Positions 10,135-19,564 of a stretch of DNA of 64,000 bases are shown here, piece by piece. Under the pieces are notes generated by a model. That model saw only the letters and a program-made list of their open reading frames with translations. It searched no databases and was not told where the DNA came from. Position numbers and translations under genes: made by a program. How positions within the stretch are numbered: the stretch's first letter is position 1; every line of letters begins with the position of its first letter. The stretch spans positions 620,001-684,000 of the forward strand of contig NZ_CAKMMP010000001.1 of NCBI RefSeq assembly GCF_927798175.1. Reading direction: 5' to 3'. This stretch comes from Paenibacillus sp. JJ-223 (lineage in GTDB: Bacteria > Bacillota > Bacilli > Paenibacillales > Paenibacillaceae).

Positions 10135-10977
10135 ATGAGTACAACGGCTCTGCGCAAAATCGGACAAGCTGTCCTGCAGCTACCGCTGTGGCTGTACCTG
10201 ATCGTATCAATCTACCCGCTATTCTGGATGATTTCCTATTCACTGAAGAACAATGATGAGATATTTGTGACCAATCCGTTTGGATTGCCCACCACCTTTC
10301 GATTTGAGAACTATATCAACGCCTGGCAGCAATTCAATATCCCGCGGTATTTTATGAACAGCTTCGTGGTATCGACGATCTCCACCTTACTGATTATGCT
10401 GCTGGCTCTGATGTTTGCTTTTGCCGTGGCCCGTATGAAATGGCGCTTCAACTCGCTGGCGCGGACGTACATGATTATCGGCATGTTCATGCCGCTGCAG
10501 GTCATCATGATTCCCCTTGCGCTGCTGGTACGTGATTTTCACCTGACCAATACCTATGGAGCCTTGATTCTGCCTTATGTAGCTATTGGACTCCCATTCT
10601 CTACGATGGTGTTCTATGGCTTCCTGATGGCGATTCCGAAGGAGATTGAAGAAGCGGCTTGTATGGACGGAGCCACCATTTATCGTCTATTTCTCAGTAT
10701 CATTGTACCGTTGGCACTTCCAGCGATTGCGACCGTGGCTATTTTTCAATTCCTAAATAACTGGAATGAGTTCACGCTTGCCTACATTCTGATCTCGGAT
10801 GAGAACATGAAGACGCTGCCGCTTGGTCTGTTATTCTTTCAGGGTTCTTACAGTACAGATTGGGGAGCCATGGGAGCTGTCATGACCATTGCATCTCTGC
10901 CGATGGTGCTCGTCTATCTCTTCTTGAGTGAGCAGGTCGAGCGTGCGATGACAGTAGGCTCAGCAGTGAAGGGCTAA
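10135..10977 (+). CDS. CUT1 ABC sugar permease, MalG/LacG-type
   Basis: 280-residue partner permease with AAGGAGAACGGAA before its ATG. About six transmembrane helices; EAA loop EIEEAACMDGATIYRLFLSIIVP near residue 170; typical MalG-like ending ERAMTVGSAVKG. It completes the locus A importer (binding protein, two permeases). Confidence 0.93.
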   Translation: MSTTALRKIGQAVLQLPLWLYLIVSIYPLFWMISYSLKNNDEIFVTNPFGLPTTFRFENYINAWQQFNIPRYFMNSFVVSTISTLLIMLLALMFAFAVARMKWRFNSLARTYMIIGMFMPLQVIMIPLALLVRDFHLTNTYGALILPYVAIGLPFSTMVFYGFLMAIPKEIEEAACMDGATIYRLFLSIIVPLALPAIATVAIFQFLNNWNEFTLAYILISDENMKTLPLGLLFFQGSYSTDWGAMGAVMTIASLPMVLVYLFLSEQVERAMTVGSAVKG

Positions 10978-11276
10978 ATAGAGACGATCCACTGATCTGA
11001 TGACCGACCTTTGGTGCTACTTACGGCTCGATAGCGGAGTATTTGTACCGGAAATTGGATGATATAGTGCCACTTGAACCTGGAATTAAGAAGGTTTGTT
11101 TGGCCCCGCAATGGTCCCTTTGTCTCCCAAGGTCCAGCTTTTATGACGACAGCGCAAAGAGAGTGGGAGATTAAGGTAGGGAATATATAATAGGCATGAA
11201 TCCTCCTCATTTGACTGGTAATTTATGTATACATTAGAATAGTCATAACCAGTAGATGGAATTTGAGGTGACCAGC
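10978..11276. other. Intergenic region, no supported gene
   Basis: No start codon with a ribosome site and no hairpin with a T-run found. Open frames on both strands are short and low-complexity in appearance and match nothing I know. The promoter of the small gene at 11277 is presumably near 11215-11250, where the sequence is AT-rich. Confidence 0.5.
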
Positions 11277-11588
11277 GTGAGTATATTAAGATACAGTTAT
11301 CCCACGATATTAAAAAGAAGCAAAAGCTTGTCTTATCGACAGCAAGTTACTTCAATGACAACGGTACTAATGAATTTTTTGGCAGAGCACAAGTTAATAG
11401 TTATAGAACCTTTCCATGAGGATGGCTCGCTTAAAGACGATTTGGTGCTGCGAAGCTCTGATTTAACCGATTTAGGAAATGAATTCTTCAAAGAGGTTTT
11501 TCCCAAGTGGTCTGCGTATATTGATCGTGGCGGAGATATTCAGCAAACAACCATTCTTTTAAAGGGATTGAATAAACTGCAAATGTAG
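11277..11588 (+). CDS. Small hypothetical protein
   Basis: 103 residues from a GTG at 11277 with GAGGTGA upstream; a farther in-frame start at 11256 lacks a ribosome site. Predicted soluble, with no signal peptide, membrane segment or recognised motif. The middle (LAEHKLIVIEPFHEDGSLKDD) and end (FPKWSAYIDRGGD) look like a compact helical domain. Unknown function. Followed by its own terminator. Confidence 0.6.
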   Translation: MSILRYSYPTILKRSKSLSYRQQVTSMTTVLMNFLAEHKLIVIEPFHEDGSLKDDLVLRSSDLTDLGNEFFKEVFPKWSAYIDRGGDIQQTTILLKGLNKLQM

Positions 11589-11619
11589 TTCTTACCATTA
11601 TACAAGCGAATAATTGCAA

Positions 11620-11657
11620 CAAAGGACGGCAGAGCTTAGCTCGGCGGTCTTTTTGTT
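11620..11657 (+). terminator. Rho-independent terminator
   Basis: GAC-GC-GAGC and GCTC-GC-GTC arms (two mismatches) followed by TTTTTG, downstream of the small hypothetical gene. Confidence 0.65.
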
Positions 11658-11710
11658 GTTCACCAATCAGAGATATTTCATAATACAAGGTTTACAAAAA
11701 CTTGTTGTTG

Positions 11711-11716
11711 TATAAT
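11711..11716 (+). promoter_or_regulatory. -10 element TATAAT
   Basis: Perfect TATAAT two bases before the ATG at 11718. TTTACA at 11691-11696 is the best -35 but the spacer is only 14 bases. The promoter makes the TTG at 11757 a better start than that ATG. Confidence 0.4.
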
Positions 11717-11756
11717 CATGGTAAAACAGATATATAAAAGTGAGGAGCGAGAGAGT

Positions 11757-12152
11757 TTGCAAAGAAAAATCAAAAGCAACCTTTTTTACCTAGCTGCAGG
11801 AATTTATCTAGGAATTGCAGTAGTAGCATTTATTCCATGGATTCAAATGAGCTCGAAAATAACGGCATACACAAGTATCATCGCACTACTAATAACAATC
11901 TATGACTCTTCGAAGGTCAGCCTTAGAATAACCTCAACAAAAGGGAATTTACGAAAGCAAAAAGTCCAATATGTATTTATGTTGGTTATGAAGGTATTAA
12001 TGATCATTTCGCCATTCGCCCTCTTGTTTTGGATTAATTACGAGGATGATGAAGACGTCATAGCAAGAATAAGTAATTATGTAACTTTTGCTGCTATTGG
12101 TATCGTTTTTTTTACAAGAGGAATGGAAGTAAAGGAACAAAACGAAAAATGA
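11757..12152 (+). CDS. Small multi-spanning membrane protein, unknown function
   Basis: 131 residues from a TTG with GAGGAG upstream; an in-frame ATG at 11718 overlaps a probable promoter. About four hydrophobic segments: residues 8-30, 33-50, a third starting near residue 77 (FMLVMKVLMIISPFALLFWI) and one near 110-125, with a basic loop KGNLRKQKVQ between the second and third. No recognised family. Not linked to the sugar genes by function that I can see. Confidence 0.6.
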   Translation: MQRKIKSNLFYLAAGIYLGIAVVAFIPWIQMSSKITAYTSIIALLITIYDSSKVSLRITSTKGNLRKQKVQYVFMLVMKVLMIISPFALLFWINYEDDEDVIARISNYVTFAAIGIVFFTRGMEVKEQNEK

Positions 12153-12245
12153 TTGAAACAAAGAATGCTTTGGTAAGGAGAATCATGATCAACAGCAGTT
12201 TACTTATAGTCGTCAGATGAAAGGTCTATGACTGCTGCCATGATG

Positions 12246-12306
12246 AAGCAAAGAGGGGACGAAACAGATCGATATTCTGCTTCGTTCCTTTTGCTTTGTC
12301 TTTTTG
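12246..12306 (+). terminator. Rho-independent terminator
   Basis: Long imperfect stem between AGCAAAGAGGGGACGAAACAG and CTGCTTCGTTCCTTTTGCT followed by TTTTT. Ends the membrane-protein transcript. Confidence 0.65.
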
Positions 12307-12523
12307 TCGTATCTCATCATTCACTGATTTATGCTAACGAACTGAGGTGAAGCTATTTGGTGCAATTTCGCCTATTTGAAAATGTAACGAATCTGAGACA
12401 CGTTATACTTGCTTTTGGGCGTGAATCGGTTGTCATTTCGCGCAATCAATAGGACGATTCGTGCAATGAATTTACAGGCAACAATCTATAAACTGTAAAC
12501 CAGCTGGCACATTGAATCAGAGA
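12307..12523. other. Intergenic region with no supported gene
   Basis: AT-rich spacer containing related pieces around GTGCAATTTCGCC and TTCGCGCAATC/TTCGTGCAATG, which look like short repeated motifs. No ORF with a ribosome site. Confidence 0.35.
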
Positions 12524-12540
12524 ATGCAAACGTTTTCCGA
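12524..12540 (+). promoter_or_regulatory. cre-like site upstream of locus B
   Basis: ATGCAAACGTTTTCCGA fits the cre core (TGNAANCGNTTTCC) well. It lies 115 bases before the response regulator gene, so locus B is probably under CcpA control. Confidence 0.55.
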
Positions 12541-12654
12541 TAAGGCGTTTCTGAACCAAATTCCAAACTTTGCAATGCAGGAGCTGTGTCGGATTCGGCA
12601 GAGGTAATAACGATGCCTTCGGTTTATTTTTTTGTTAGGGAAGGGGACGATTGA

Positions 12655-14223
12655 ATGTTGAAGGTATTGCTGGTGGATGATGAGATGTTTGTTCGAAAAG
12701 GAATGCATGAACTGATTGACTGGCACGGACTCGGCATGGAGATTGCCGGAGAAGCGGAGAACGGTCTCGAAGCACTGAACAGGGCAGAGTGTCTGCAGCC
12801 GGATGTAATTATTACCGATATTCGTATGCCTGTTCTGGATGGGTTGGAACTGATTCGCTCCGTGGTGAAGTCACCGAACCTGGAACCCGTATTCATCATT
12901 ATTAGCGGTTATCACGACTTCAAGTATGCGCAGCAGGCTATTCGGTACGGGGTTCAGGATTATATTCTGAAACCGATCGATGAGGAAGAAATGACAGCAA
13001 CGCTGCAAAAAGCGGCGAACCTGATCCGTACGAAACGCAAACATGTTTTTTTGCCAGAGGAACAGGCCAGCAGCCTGATGCTGGAGAACATGATCAAAGG
13101 CCAGGTGCATAAGGCGGAAGAGCATCGATATGCCGAGATGCTTGGAATAAGTCATCAGGCTAGTTTGATGATTGCGCTGATTGAACCGCAGCAGGGTTTG
13201 GAAGTGAGAACAGTGACTCTTCAACAACTTCGCGAATGTCTTCATCCATTGGAGGAGGATGGTTTCAGTATCTTCGTCATGGAGGAGCAGCGCGGCAGAT
13301 TTGGTCTGATGCTGTTATGGAAGGGACAAATTTCGAAACGTCATGTGGAAGACAAACTGCATGCCATCCACAAGGAACTGAGCGAACATTTACATGCAGA
13401 TTCGGGTTTCTATGCAGGCACGCTTGTACATGAAATATGCGAAATTCCGAGGTCTTATGAGGAAGCGGCAGAGGCGGCCAAGCACAAATATGCAGAACAA
13501 GGAGGTTTTGTGCGGTATACGGATATCAGGGACAAGTCTCTGTATGTGTTTAATGTGAATCAGGAAGATGTTGACCCCTTAATCCTGAGTCTGGAGGAAC
13601 GGAACCGCTCTGCGTGCCTTGCGATTGTAAATGACATGTTTGAGCTTTTTCATGCTCGTCGCTTTTCCCCTCAAGCGGTAACCGGCTCTCTGCTGCGCTG
13701 TATTACGGGAATATTGGCGGTCGTTCATGAGATGGGTGGAACCGACGCGGGGCTTCAGCGGTTGAAGACATTGGCAGAACAAAGTCATGAGGGTTGGAGC
13801 TTGCAACTGCTGAAGGAAGCTTTTCTGGCAGCCCTGAAGGAGGCAGAGGGGTACATCGCACAGCTGCGGATGGAGCAATCCAAAGGGGATATCAGCAGGA
13901 TTAAGCGATACATTGATGCCCATTATACCGAGAACATCAGTCTCAAAAGCATTGCGGCCCTGTTTTATATGAATCCGGTCTACTTGGGCCGTCTGTTTCG
14001 CAAAAGCTACGATCAATATTTCAATGAATATTTGCTGAACCTGCGCATCCAGGAGGCGAAAAAGCTGCTTCGCCAAACGGATCTGAGAATGTATGAGGTC
14101 GCCGCCCGCGTAGGGTTCCAGAACGCCGATTATTTTGTGACCCAGTTCGAGAAGATCGTCAAGATGTCACCCACAGCCTACCGTAATCTGCTGAAGGAAA
14201 ATGGACAGCGAGGTGTCCAATGA
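12655..14223 (+). CDS. YesN-type response regulator with AraC HTH (locus B)
   Basis: 522 residues: receiver domain with Asp55 (IITDIRMP), a long central region of about 270 residues typical of YesN proteins, and a C-terminal AraC domain (MNPVYLGRLFRKSYDQ and VGFQNADYFVTQFEK). ATG with GGGGACG upstream. Its stop overlaps the kinase start by 4 bases, so the pair is translationally coupled. Likely activator of the aldouronate importer and xynC genes downstream. Confidence 0.93.
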   Translation: MLKVLLVDDEMFVRKGMHELIDWHGLGMEIAGEAENGLEALNRAECLQPDVIITDIRMPVLDGLELIRSVVKSPNLEPVFIIISGYHDFKYAQQAIRYGVQDYILKPIDEEEMTATLQKAANLIRTKRKHVFLPEEQASSLMLENMIKGQVHKAEEHRYAEMLGISHQASLMIALIEPQQGLEVRTVTLQQLRECLHPLEEDGFSIFVMEEQRGRFGLMLLWKGQISKRHVEDKLHAIHKELSEHLHADSGFYAGTLVHEICEIPRSYEEAAEAAKHKYAEQGGFVRYTDIRDKSLYVFNVNQEDVDPLILSLEERNRSACLAIVNDMFELFHARRFSPQAVTGSLLRCITGILAVVHEMGGTDAGLQRLKTLAEQSHEGWSLQLLKEAFLAALKEAEGYIAQLRMEQSKGDISRIKRYIDAHYTENISLKSIAALFYMNPVYLGRLFRKSYDQYFNEYLLNLRIQEAKKLLRQTDLRMYEVAARVGFQNADYFVTQFEKIVKMSPTAYRNLLKENGQRGVQ

Positions 14224-15959
14224 TCCGGTGGAATCTGAATTACATGAAACTTCGGGACAAGCTGCTGCTCATGTATGTGCTGTCTGTTTTTATTCCCATC
14301 GTGGTTACCAATGTAGTTTTCTATCAAGTAACCACGGCGAATATCCGCAGTCAGAAAACGCGTGACGCTGGTGTCGCCATGAACAATCTGAGGAATGACC
14401 TGCGCGTTACGGTTGATCAGGCAGTGGCCTTATCGTATTCGTTCTATGCCGATCCTGTGTTTAACGATACATTGTCCCGGTCGTTTGGCAGTCATTTTGA
14501 ATATATTCAGGCCTACAATACATATTTGAAAGGGGAATTTTCAGGACAGCTCAGCCAGGGAATTCGCTGGTACCAGGTATACACCGATAATCCAACCATT
14601 TTATCCTCAGGGTACATTGAACGGCTGACGGCGGCTGTGCGCAAAACGAACTGGTATGAGCAATTTCGGGCATACTCTGCCCCTTATCCGGCATTGATTG
14701 CCACGGACCAGACACTCAGCCTTGTTCAGCGACTCGATAATCTGGATACGGGAGGTATCGAACAATTGTTGAAAATAGACTTCAATATGGATGTCATCAA
14801 GGAACATTTTCGCAACAGTGGTTTTGACGGAAGCGTGTACCTGGTAGATCCGGAAGGGCATATCCGCTTTTCCAATGACCCTGACACGCAGGGAAACCGG
14901 ATTGGGGAGCTGTACAGCAAGATTCATTTTCCGAACCAAACGATTCGGTTTGAAAGCATCTATTCCGGTATTAACTACCTGGAAGGCTGGTCGCTGCAAG
15001 GCGTTATGGATGAAGAGATTGTCCTGCGGGAGGTTCGAAAATCTCGTTCCTCTGTTGTCTGGCTGGCCTGTATTAATTTTGTATTGCCTTCGATCATCAT
15101 TGCAGCGATGTCCAGATCCATTCATGTCAGACTGGTACGCATTCTGAAACATATGAAAAAAGTAAAAACGCAGAATTTTCAGACCATCCCTCCTGAGAAT
15201 GCGAGAGACGAGATTGGTCAGCTTACGACGGAATTCAACCGGATGACCGAGACGATTCGCAGCTTGATCGATGAGGTGTACCTGGCGGACATTCAGAAGA
15301 AAGATCTGGAGCTTAAACAGCAGCAGGCACAGCTTCATGCGCTTCACAGTCAGATTAATCCTCATTTTCTGTTCAATACGCTCGAATCCGTGCGGATGCG
15401 GAGCCTGATCAAAGGCGAGAAGGAAACAGCCAAAATCGTACATCATATGGCTAAAATGTTCAGGAAATCGATCAGCTGGAACCAGCAGCATGTGACGGTG
15501 AAGGAAGAGCTGGAACTGATCGACAGCTTTTTGCAGATTCAGCAGTATCGTTTTGGCGAAAAGCTTCAGTACCGGATTGAGGCAGCCCCTGCGGTGATTA
15601 TGGTTCGAATTCCAAAGATGGTTATTCTTCCGTTTGTAGAAAATGCGAGCATTCACGGGATTGAGTCCACGCCGGGTCAAGGTCTGATTCAACTCTCCGT
15701 ATCCGCAGAAGATGATCATCTTCACATATGCCTCGAAGATAACGGGATCGGCATGTCTTCATCCAGGCTGGAAGAGCTGCTAAAGTATCTGGATCAGAAC
15801 ACGGATATGGGGGAACATGTCGGCATGAAGAATGCATATAGCCGCTTGAGACTGTGTTACGGTGACTGCTTCACGTTCTCCATTCACAGTCGGGAAGGTG
15901 AAGGGACACAGATCCGGATCAAGCTGCCGCTGAATGAAAGGTGCATGCGTGGTGACTGA
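14220..15959 (+). CDS. YesM-type sensor histidine kinase (locus B)
   Basis: 579 residues: transmembrane helix about 16-35, extracytoplasmic sensor domain, second helix about 280-297, HAMP, phospho-acceptor His382 in QINPHFLFNTL, and ATPase motifs PFVENASIHG and DNGIGM. ATG overlaps the regulator stop (ATGA). Presumed to sense xylan-derived oligosaccharides, because the transporter and xylanase follow directly (inference). Confidence 0.93.
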   Translation: MIRWNLNYMKLRDKLLLMYVLSVFIPIVVTNVVFYQVTTANIRSQKTRDAGVAMNNLRNDLRVTVDQAVALSYSFYADPVFNDTLSRSFGSHFEYIQAYNTYLKGEFSGQLSQGIRWYQVYTDNPTILSSGYIERLTAAVRKTNWYEQFRAYSAPYPALIATDQTLSLVQRLDNLDTGGIEQLLKIDFNMDVIKEHFRNSGFDGSVYLVDPEGHIRFSNDPDTQGNRIGELYSKIHFPNQTIRFESIYSGINYLEGWSLQGVMDEEIVLREVRKSRSSVVWLACINFVLPSIIIAAMSRSIHVRLVRILKHMKKVKTQNFQTIPPENARDEIGQLTTEFNRMTETIRSLIDEVYLADIQKKDLELKQQQAQLHALHSQINPHFLFNTLESVRMRSLIKGEKETAKIVHHMAKMFRKSISWNQQHVTVKEELELIDSFLQIQQYRFGEKLQYRIEAAPAVIMVRIPKMVILPFVENASIHGIESTPGQGLIQLSVSAEDDHLHICLEDNGIGMSSSRLEELLKYLDQNTDMGEHVGMKNAYSRLRLCYGDCFTFSIHSREGEGTQIRIKLPLNERCMRGD

Positions 15960-16007
15960 GGGGACAATATACTTTTCTAAGCAGAAGGTACACTTTCATG
16001 GGTAACA

Positions 16008-16023
16008 TTGTAAGCGCTATCTT
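16008..16023 (+). promoter_or_regulatory. cre-like site upstream of first aldouronate-type binding protein
   Basis: TTGTAAGCGCTATCTT matches the cre core TGTAAGCGNTATC and departs only at the final CA. It lies about 55 bases before the start codon at 16079. Confidence 0.5.
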
Positions 16024-16078
16024 GGTATATTGAGGATGCTTCACGATACGAAGGTCGTCAAAGGGGGGCATCTACCAC

Positions 16079-17740
16079 ATGTTTAGAAAGAAATCTTTGT
16101 TCACAGGTCTGGTTATCTTGCTCGCATTAACGCTCGCTGGCTGCAACAAAGCCAGTCCGGAGGCAACGTCTCCAGACAGCGAGGACAATACGCCGGTTAC
16201 GTTCAAGTATTTTACATTTGGCGGGGGAAAGAAGGACATTCTGGCAAGCAGCACCACGATCGGCCAGAAGCTTCAGGAACAAACGGGTGTGGATTGGAAG
16301 ATGGAGTACCTGGTAGGTGACAGTGCAACCAAGGCAGGTGTCATGATTGCCAGTGGTGATTATCCGGACATTATTGATTCCAGTGGAGAGATGGCGAAGC
16401 TGATGGATGCAGGTGCATTTATTCCACTGGATGAGCTGATTGAGCAATACGGACCGAATATCAAGCGTGTATATGGTCCCTACATGGACAAGTTTAGGCA
16501 GGAAGATGGTCAGATTTACTTCTTCCCGTACACAGCCAACATCGGATATGTATCAGAACCCAATTTTCAGACGGGATTTTACATTCAGCGTGCGGTGTTG
16601 AAAGAGTTCGATTATCCCCAAATCCGCACTCTGGACGAATATTTCGACTTGATTGAGCGTTACAAGCAGAAGTATCCGCAGATTGACGGCAAGGACACGA
16701 TTGGCTTCGCCACACTTGCAGGTGAACCAAGCAGCTTCTTCACCCTGCAAAATCCGGCCATGCATCTGGCAGGTTACCCGAATGATGGCAGTGTGATGGT
16801 GGATATGCAGAGCCATGAAGCGAAACTCGTAGCCGGGTCTGATTATCAGAAACAATGGATTCAGAAGTTGAACGAGGTGAACGCACAAGGCATGTTCGAT
16901 CCGGAATCCTTTACGATGAACCGGGATCAGTATCTGGCCAAACTGACTTCCGGGCGGGTGCTTGGATATTTCAGTTATTCCTGGCAGGTGGGTGACGCAA
17001 CAAGCAATCTCAAAAAGGCTGGAATCGATGACAAGCGTTACGTGGCGCTGCCGATCGTGTTCGATGAGACTGTCAAAGACCAGTATATCGATCCGCCGGG
17101 CTTTGTGAACAACTATGGTGTAGGCATAACCGTCAAGGCCAAGGACCCAGTACGAATCATCAAGTATTTTGACAATTTGCTCAAGGAAGAAAATCAGATT
17201 CTGGTACAGTGGGGCATTCAGGATCAAACGTATAGCGTGAATGAAGAAGGGCGCTTTTATTATGAAAATGACGAGCAGCGCAAATACCATGAAGATCCGG
17301 AACTTAGCCAGAAGTTTGGATTCGACTATTTCAACTACAGTTGGCCGCGATACGGCAATAACTCCTTGCTGAAGGACGGGAATGCTTATGGCCCAGGCAA
17401 TCAGCCCGAAGTGGCTACCTTCAGCTACACGGACGGCGACAAGCTGCTGCTGGAAAAGTATGGCGTAGAGACGTTTGCCGAGCTGTTCAGCACACCGGAT
17501 GAACGCCCTTGGTCCCCTGCATGGTCCATTGCGCTGGAGCAGGGTTCACCTGAACAGATTTTCATTACGAAGGCAGACGATCTTCAGAAAAAATTCCTGC
17601 CCAAAATGATCATGGAATCGCCAGCGGCTTTTGAAAATACTTGGAATGATTACATGGGCCAGTTGAATCAATTGGACAAGAAAACGTACGAGGCTACAAT
17701 TACACAGGCTGTAAAGGACCGTGCAGCAGGAAAGTGGTAA
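16079..17740 (+). CDS. LplA/YtcQ-type solute-binding lipoprotein 1 (locus B)
   Basis: 553 residues; lipobox LAGC with Cys22. Member of the large solute-binding proteins paired with LplB/LplC permeases. Motifs shared with its neighbour include VGDSATKAGVMIASGDYPD, NPAMHLAGYPNDGSVMVDM and QYIDPPGFVNNYGVG. Between the two-component system and two permeases, in a locus ending with a glucuronoxylanase, it most likely binds aldouronates (methylglucuronoxylo-oligosaccharides); that assignment is from context. Confidence 0.9.
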   Translation: MFRKKSLFTGLVILLALTLAGCNKASPEATSPDSEDNTPVTFKYFTFGGGKKDILASSTTIGQKLQEQTGVDWKMEYLVGDSATKAGVMIASGDYPDIIDSSGEMAKLMDAGAFIPLDELIEQYGPNIKRVYGPYMDKFRQEDGQIYFFPYTANIGYVSEPNFQTGFYIQRAVLKEFDYPQIRTLDEYFDLIERYKQKYPQIDGKDTIGFATLAGEPSSFFTLQNPAMHLAGYPNDGSVMVDMQSHEAKLVAGSDYQKQWIQKLNEVNAQGMFDPESFTMNRDQYLAKLTSGRVLGYFSYSWQVGDATSNLKKAGIDDKRYVALPIVFDETVKDQYIDPPGFVNNYGVGITVKAKDPVRIIKYFDNLLKEENQILVQWGIQDQTYSVNEEGRFYYENDEQRKYHEDPELSQKFGFDYFNYSWPRYGNNSLLKDGNAYGPGNQPEVATFSYTDGDKLLLEKYGVETFAELFSTPDERPWSPAWSIALEQGSPEQIFITKADDLQKKFLPKMIMESPAAFENTWNDYMGQLNQLDKKTYEATITQAVKDRAAGKW

Positions 17741-17780
17741 TGCATAATGATTGAGATTATACCTTTGGAGGGATGGGCTT

Positions 17781-19457
17781 ATGTTGAAACCGACTTTGAA
17801 AAAGGCAGGCTTGGCTGTAACGCTGACCGCCTTGCTGGCAGGATGCAGCGCGAACCATTCAACCCCAGCGCCTGCAGCTGCAGGCGAAGAGGATAACAGT
17901 CCGGTTACATTCTCCTATTACATGTTCTCTTCGGGCAAGAAGGACACCTTGGCAAGTGAAACAACGATTGGCAAGGCCTTGCAGGAACAGACGGGCGTGG
18001 ACTGGAAAATGGAATACCTGGTTGGGGACAGCGCGACCAAGGCCGGCGTCATGATTGCGAGCGGAGACTACCCGGATGTCATCAGCTCCAGCGGAGAGAT
18101 GTCGAAGCTGCTGGATGCCGGAGCTTACATTCCGCTGGATGATCTGATTGAGGAGTACGGACCGAATATCAAGAAGGTGTATGGACCGTACTTTGACAAA
18201 ATGAGAAACGCGGAAGACGGAAAAATCTATGCATTGCCGTATACGGCCAATCAGGGCGAATACTCGGGCAGCCCCAATATAGGCGGGGGAGCCTTCTGGA
18301 TTCAGCGTTCTGTGCTTAAGGAGTTTGACTATCCGAAGATAACTACGCTGGACGAATACTTCGACCTGATCGAGGACTACAAGGAGAAACATCCTACCGT
18401 TGACGGAGCGGAAACGATCGGTTTTGTATCCCTTGCGGGCGTAGCCAACAACTTTTTCACCCTGCAAAATCCAGCCATGCACCTCGCTGGATATCCGAAT
18501 GACGGCAGCGTTATGGTCGATATGAAGACCCATGAAGCCAAGGTAGTTGCCGGAACCGATGAGCAGAAACGGTGGATCAAGAAGCTGAACGAAATTAACG
18601 CCAAAGGCATGCTTGATCCGGAGTCCTTCACGATGAACAAGGACCAATATCTGGCCAAACTGACTTCGGGTCGTGTTCTCGGATATTTTAACTATGGCTG
18701 GCAGATCGGGGATGCCTCCAAAAACCTGCTTGCAGCGGGCATTGATGAGAAGCGTTATGCACCTCTTCCGATTGTCTTTGACAAGAGCATCAAGGATCAG
18801 TACATTGATCCTCCCGGCTTTGTAAACAACTATGCAACCGGAATTTCGGTTAATGCCAAAGACCCGGTACGTATCATCAAGTATTTTGACAATTTGCTGA
18901 AAGAAGAGAATCAGATTTTGGTACAGTGGGGCATCAAGGATGAAACCTACAGCGTGGATGAAAAAGGCCGCTACTATTATGCGAACGATGATCAACGGAA
19001 AATGCATGATGATCTGGAGTTGAGCCGCAAATTCGGCTTTACGTATTTCGGTACAGACTGGCCGCGCTATGGCGGTGAATCCACCCTCTCTGATGGAAAC
19101 GCATACAGTCCGGGGAATCAGCCTGAAGTAGTCGCGGCAACATACACCGAAGGAGATAAGAAATTCCTAGAAGCCTACGGCATCCAGACCTTTAGTGAAC
19201 TATTCAACAAGCCGGAAGAGCGTCCGTGGTTCCCGGCATGGTCCATTGCACTGGAGCAGGGCTCACCGGAACAGATTTTTACAACGAAATCGGATGATTT
19301 GCAGCGTAAATATTTGCCCGAGATGATCCTGGGTACACCAGCGAACTTCGACAATCTGTGGAATGCCTACATGACCGAATTGAACAAGCTGGACAAAGCA
19401 GGCTACGAGAAAACCATCACCGGGATTGTCCAAAACCGGATTGCAGGCAAATGGTAA
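17781..19457 (+). CDS. LplA/YtcQ-type solute-binding lipoprotein 2 (locus B)
   Basis: 558 residues from the ATG at 17781, which has GGAGGG 9 bases upstream; a TTG at 17751 is in frame but would place charged residues before the signal peptide. Lipobox LAGC with Cys22. A clear paralog of the preceding gene along its entire length, including the C-terminal EERPWFPAWSIALEQGSPEQIF. Only 40 bases separate the genes, so this is a tandem duplication that has since diverged. The two may have different chain-length or decoration preferences. Confidence 0.9.
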   Translation: MLKPTLKKAGLAVTLTALLAGCSANHSTPAPAAAGEEDNSPVTFSYYMFSSGKKDTLASETTIGKALQEQTGVDWKMEYLVGDSATKAGVMIASGDYPDVISSSGEMSKLLDAGAYIPLDDLIEEYGPNIKKVYGPYFDKMRNAEDGKIYALPYTANQGEYSGSPNIGGGAFWIQRSVLKEFDYPKITTLDEYFDLIEDYKEKHPTVDGAETIGFVSLAGVANNFFTLQNPAMHLAGYPNDGSVMVDMKTHEAKVVAGTDEQKRWIKKLNEINAKGMLDPESFTMNKDQYLAKLTSGRVLGYFNYGWQIGDASKNLLAAGIDEKRYAPLPIVFDKSIKDQYIDPPGFVNNYATGISVNAKDPVRIIKYFDNLLKEENQILVQWGIKDETYSVDEKGRYYYANDDQRKMHDDLELSRKFGFTYFGTDWPRYGGESTLSDGNAYSPGNQPEVVAATYTEGDKKFLEAYGIQTFSELFNKPEERPWFPAWSIALEQGSPEQIFTTKSDDLQRKYLPEMILGTPANFDNLWNAYMTELNKLDKAGYEKTITGIVQNRIAGKW

Positions 19458-19564
19458 ATTGATGGTCAAAACAAACTGTTACGTGCGCTGGAGAAGACGT
19501 TGACTACCTGTTAACCAGGCTTTTCCGCGCATGAATAACAGCATGGGAAAGGAGCATCTGCATC

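Noticed and set aside
10974..11210. 78-codon minus-strand frame between locus A and the small gene
   Set aside because: No ribosome site and no family resemblance; left as intergenic.
14607..15725. 372-codon frame opposite the locus B kinase
   Set aside because: The plus strand encodes all kinase motifs; the antisense frame has no recognisable domain or proper start.
17859..19007. 382-codon frame opposite the second binding lipoprotein
   Set aside because: Antisense of a conserved lipoprotein. A similar shadow is present opposite its paralog, as expected from shared sequence.
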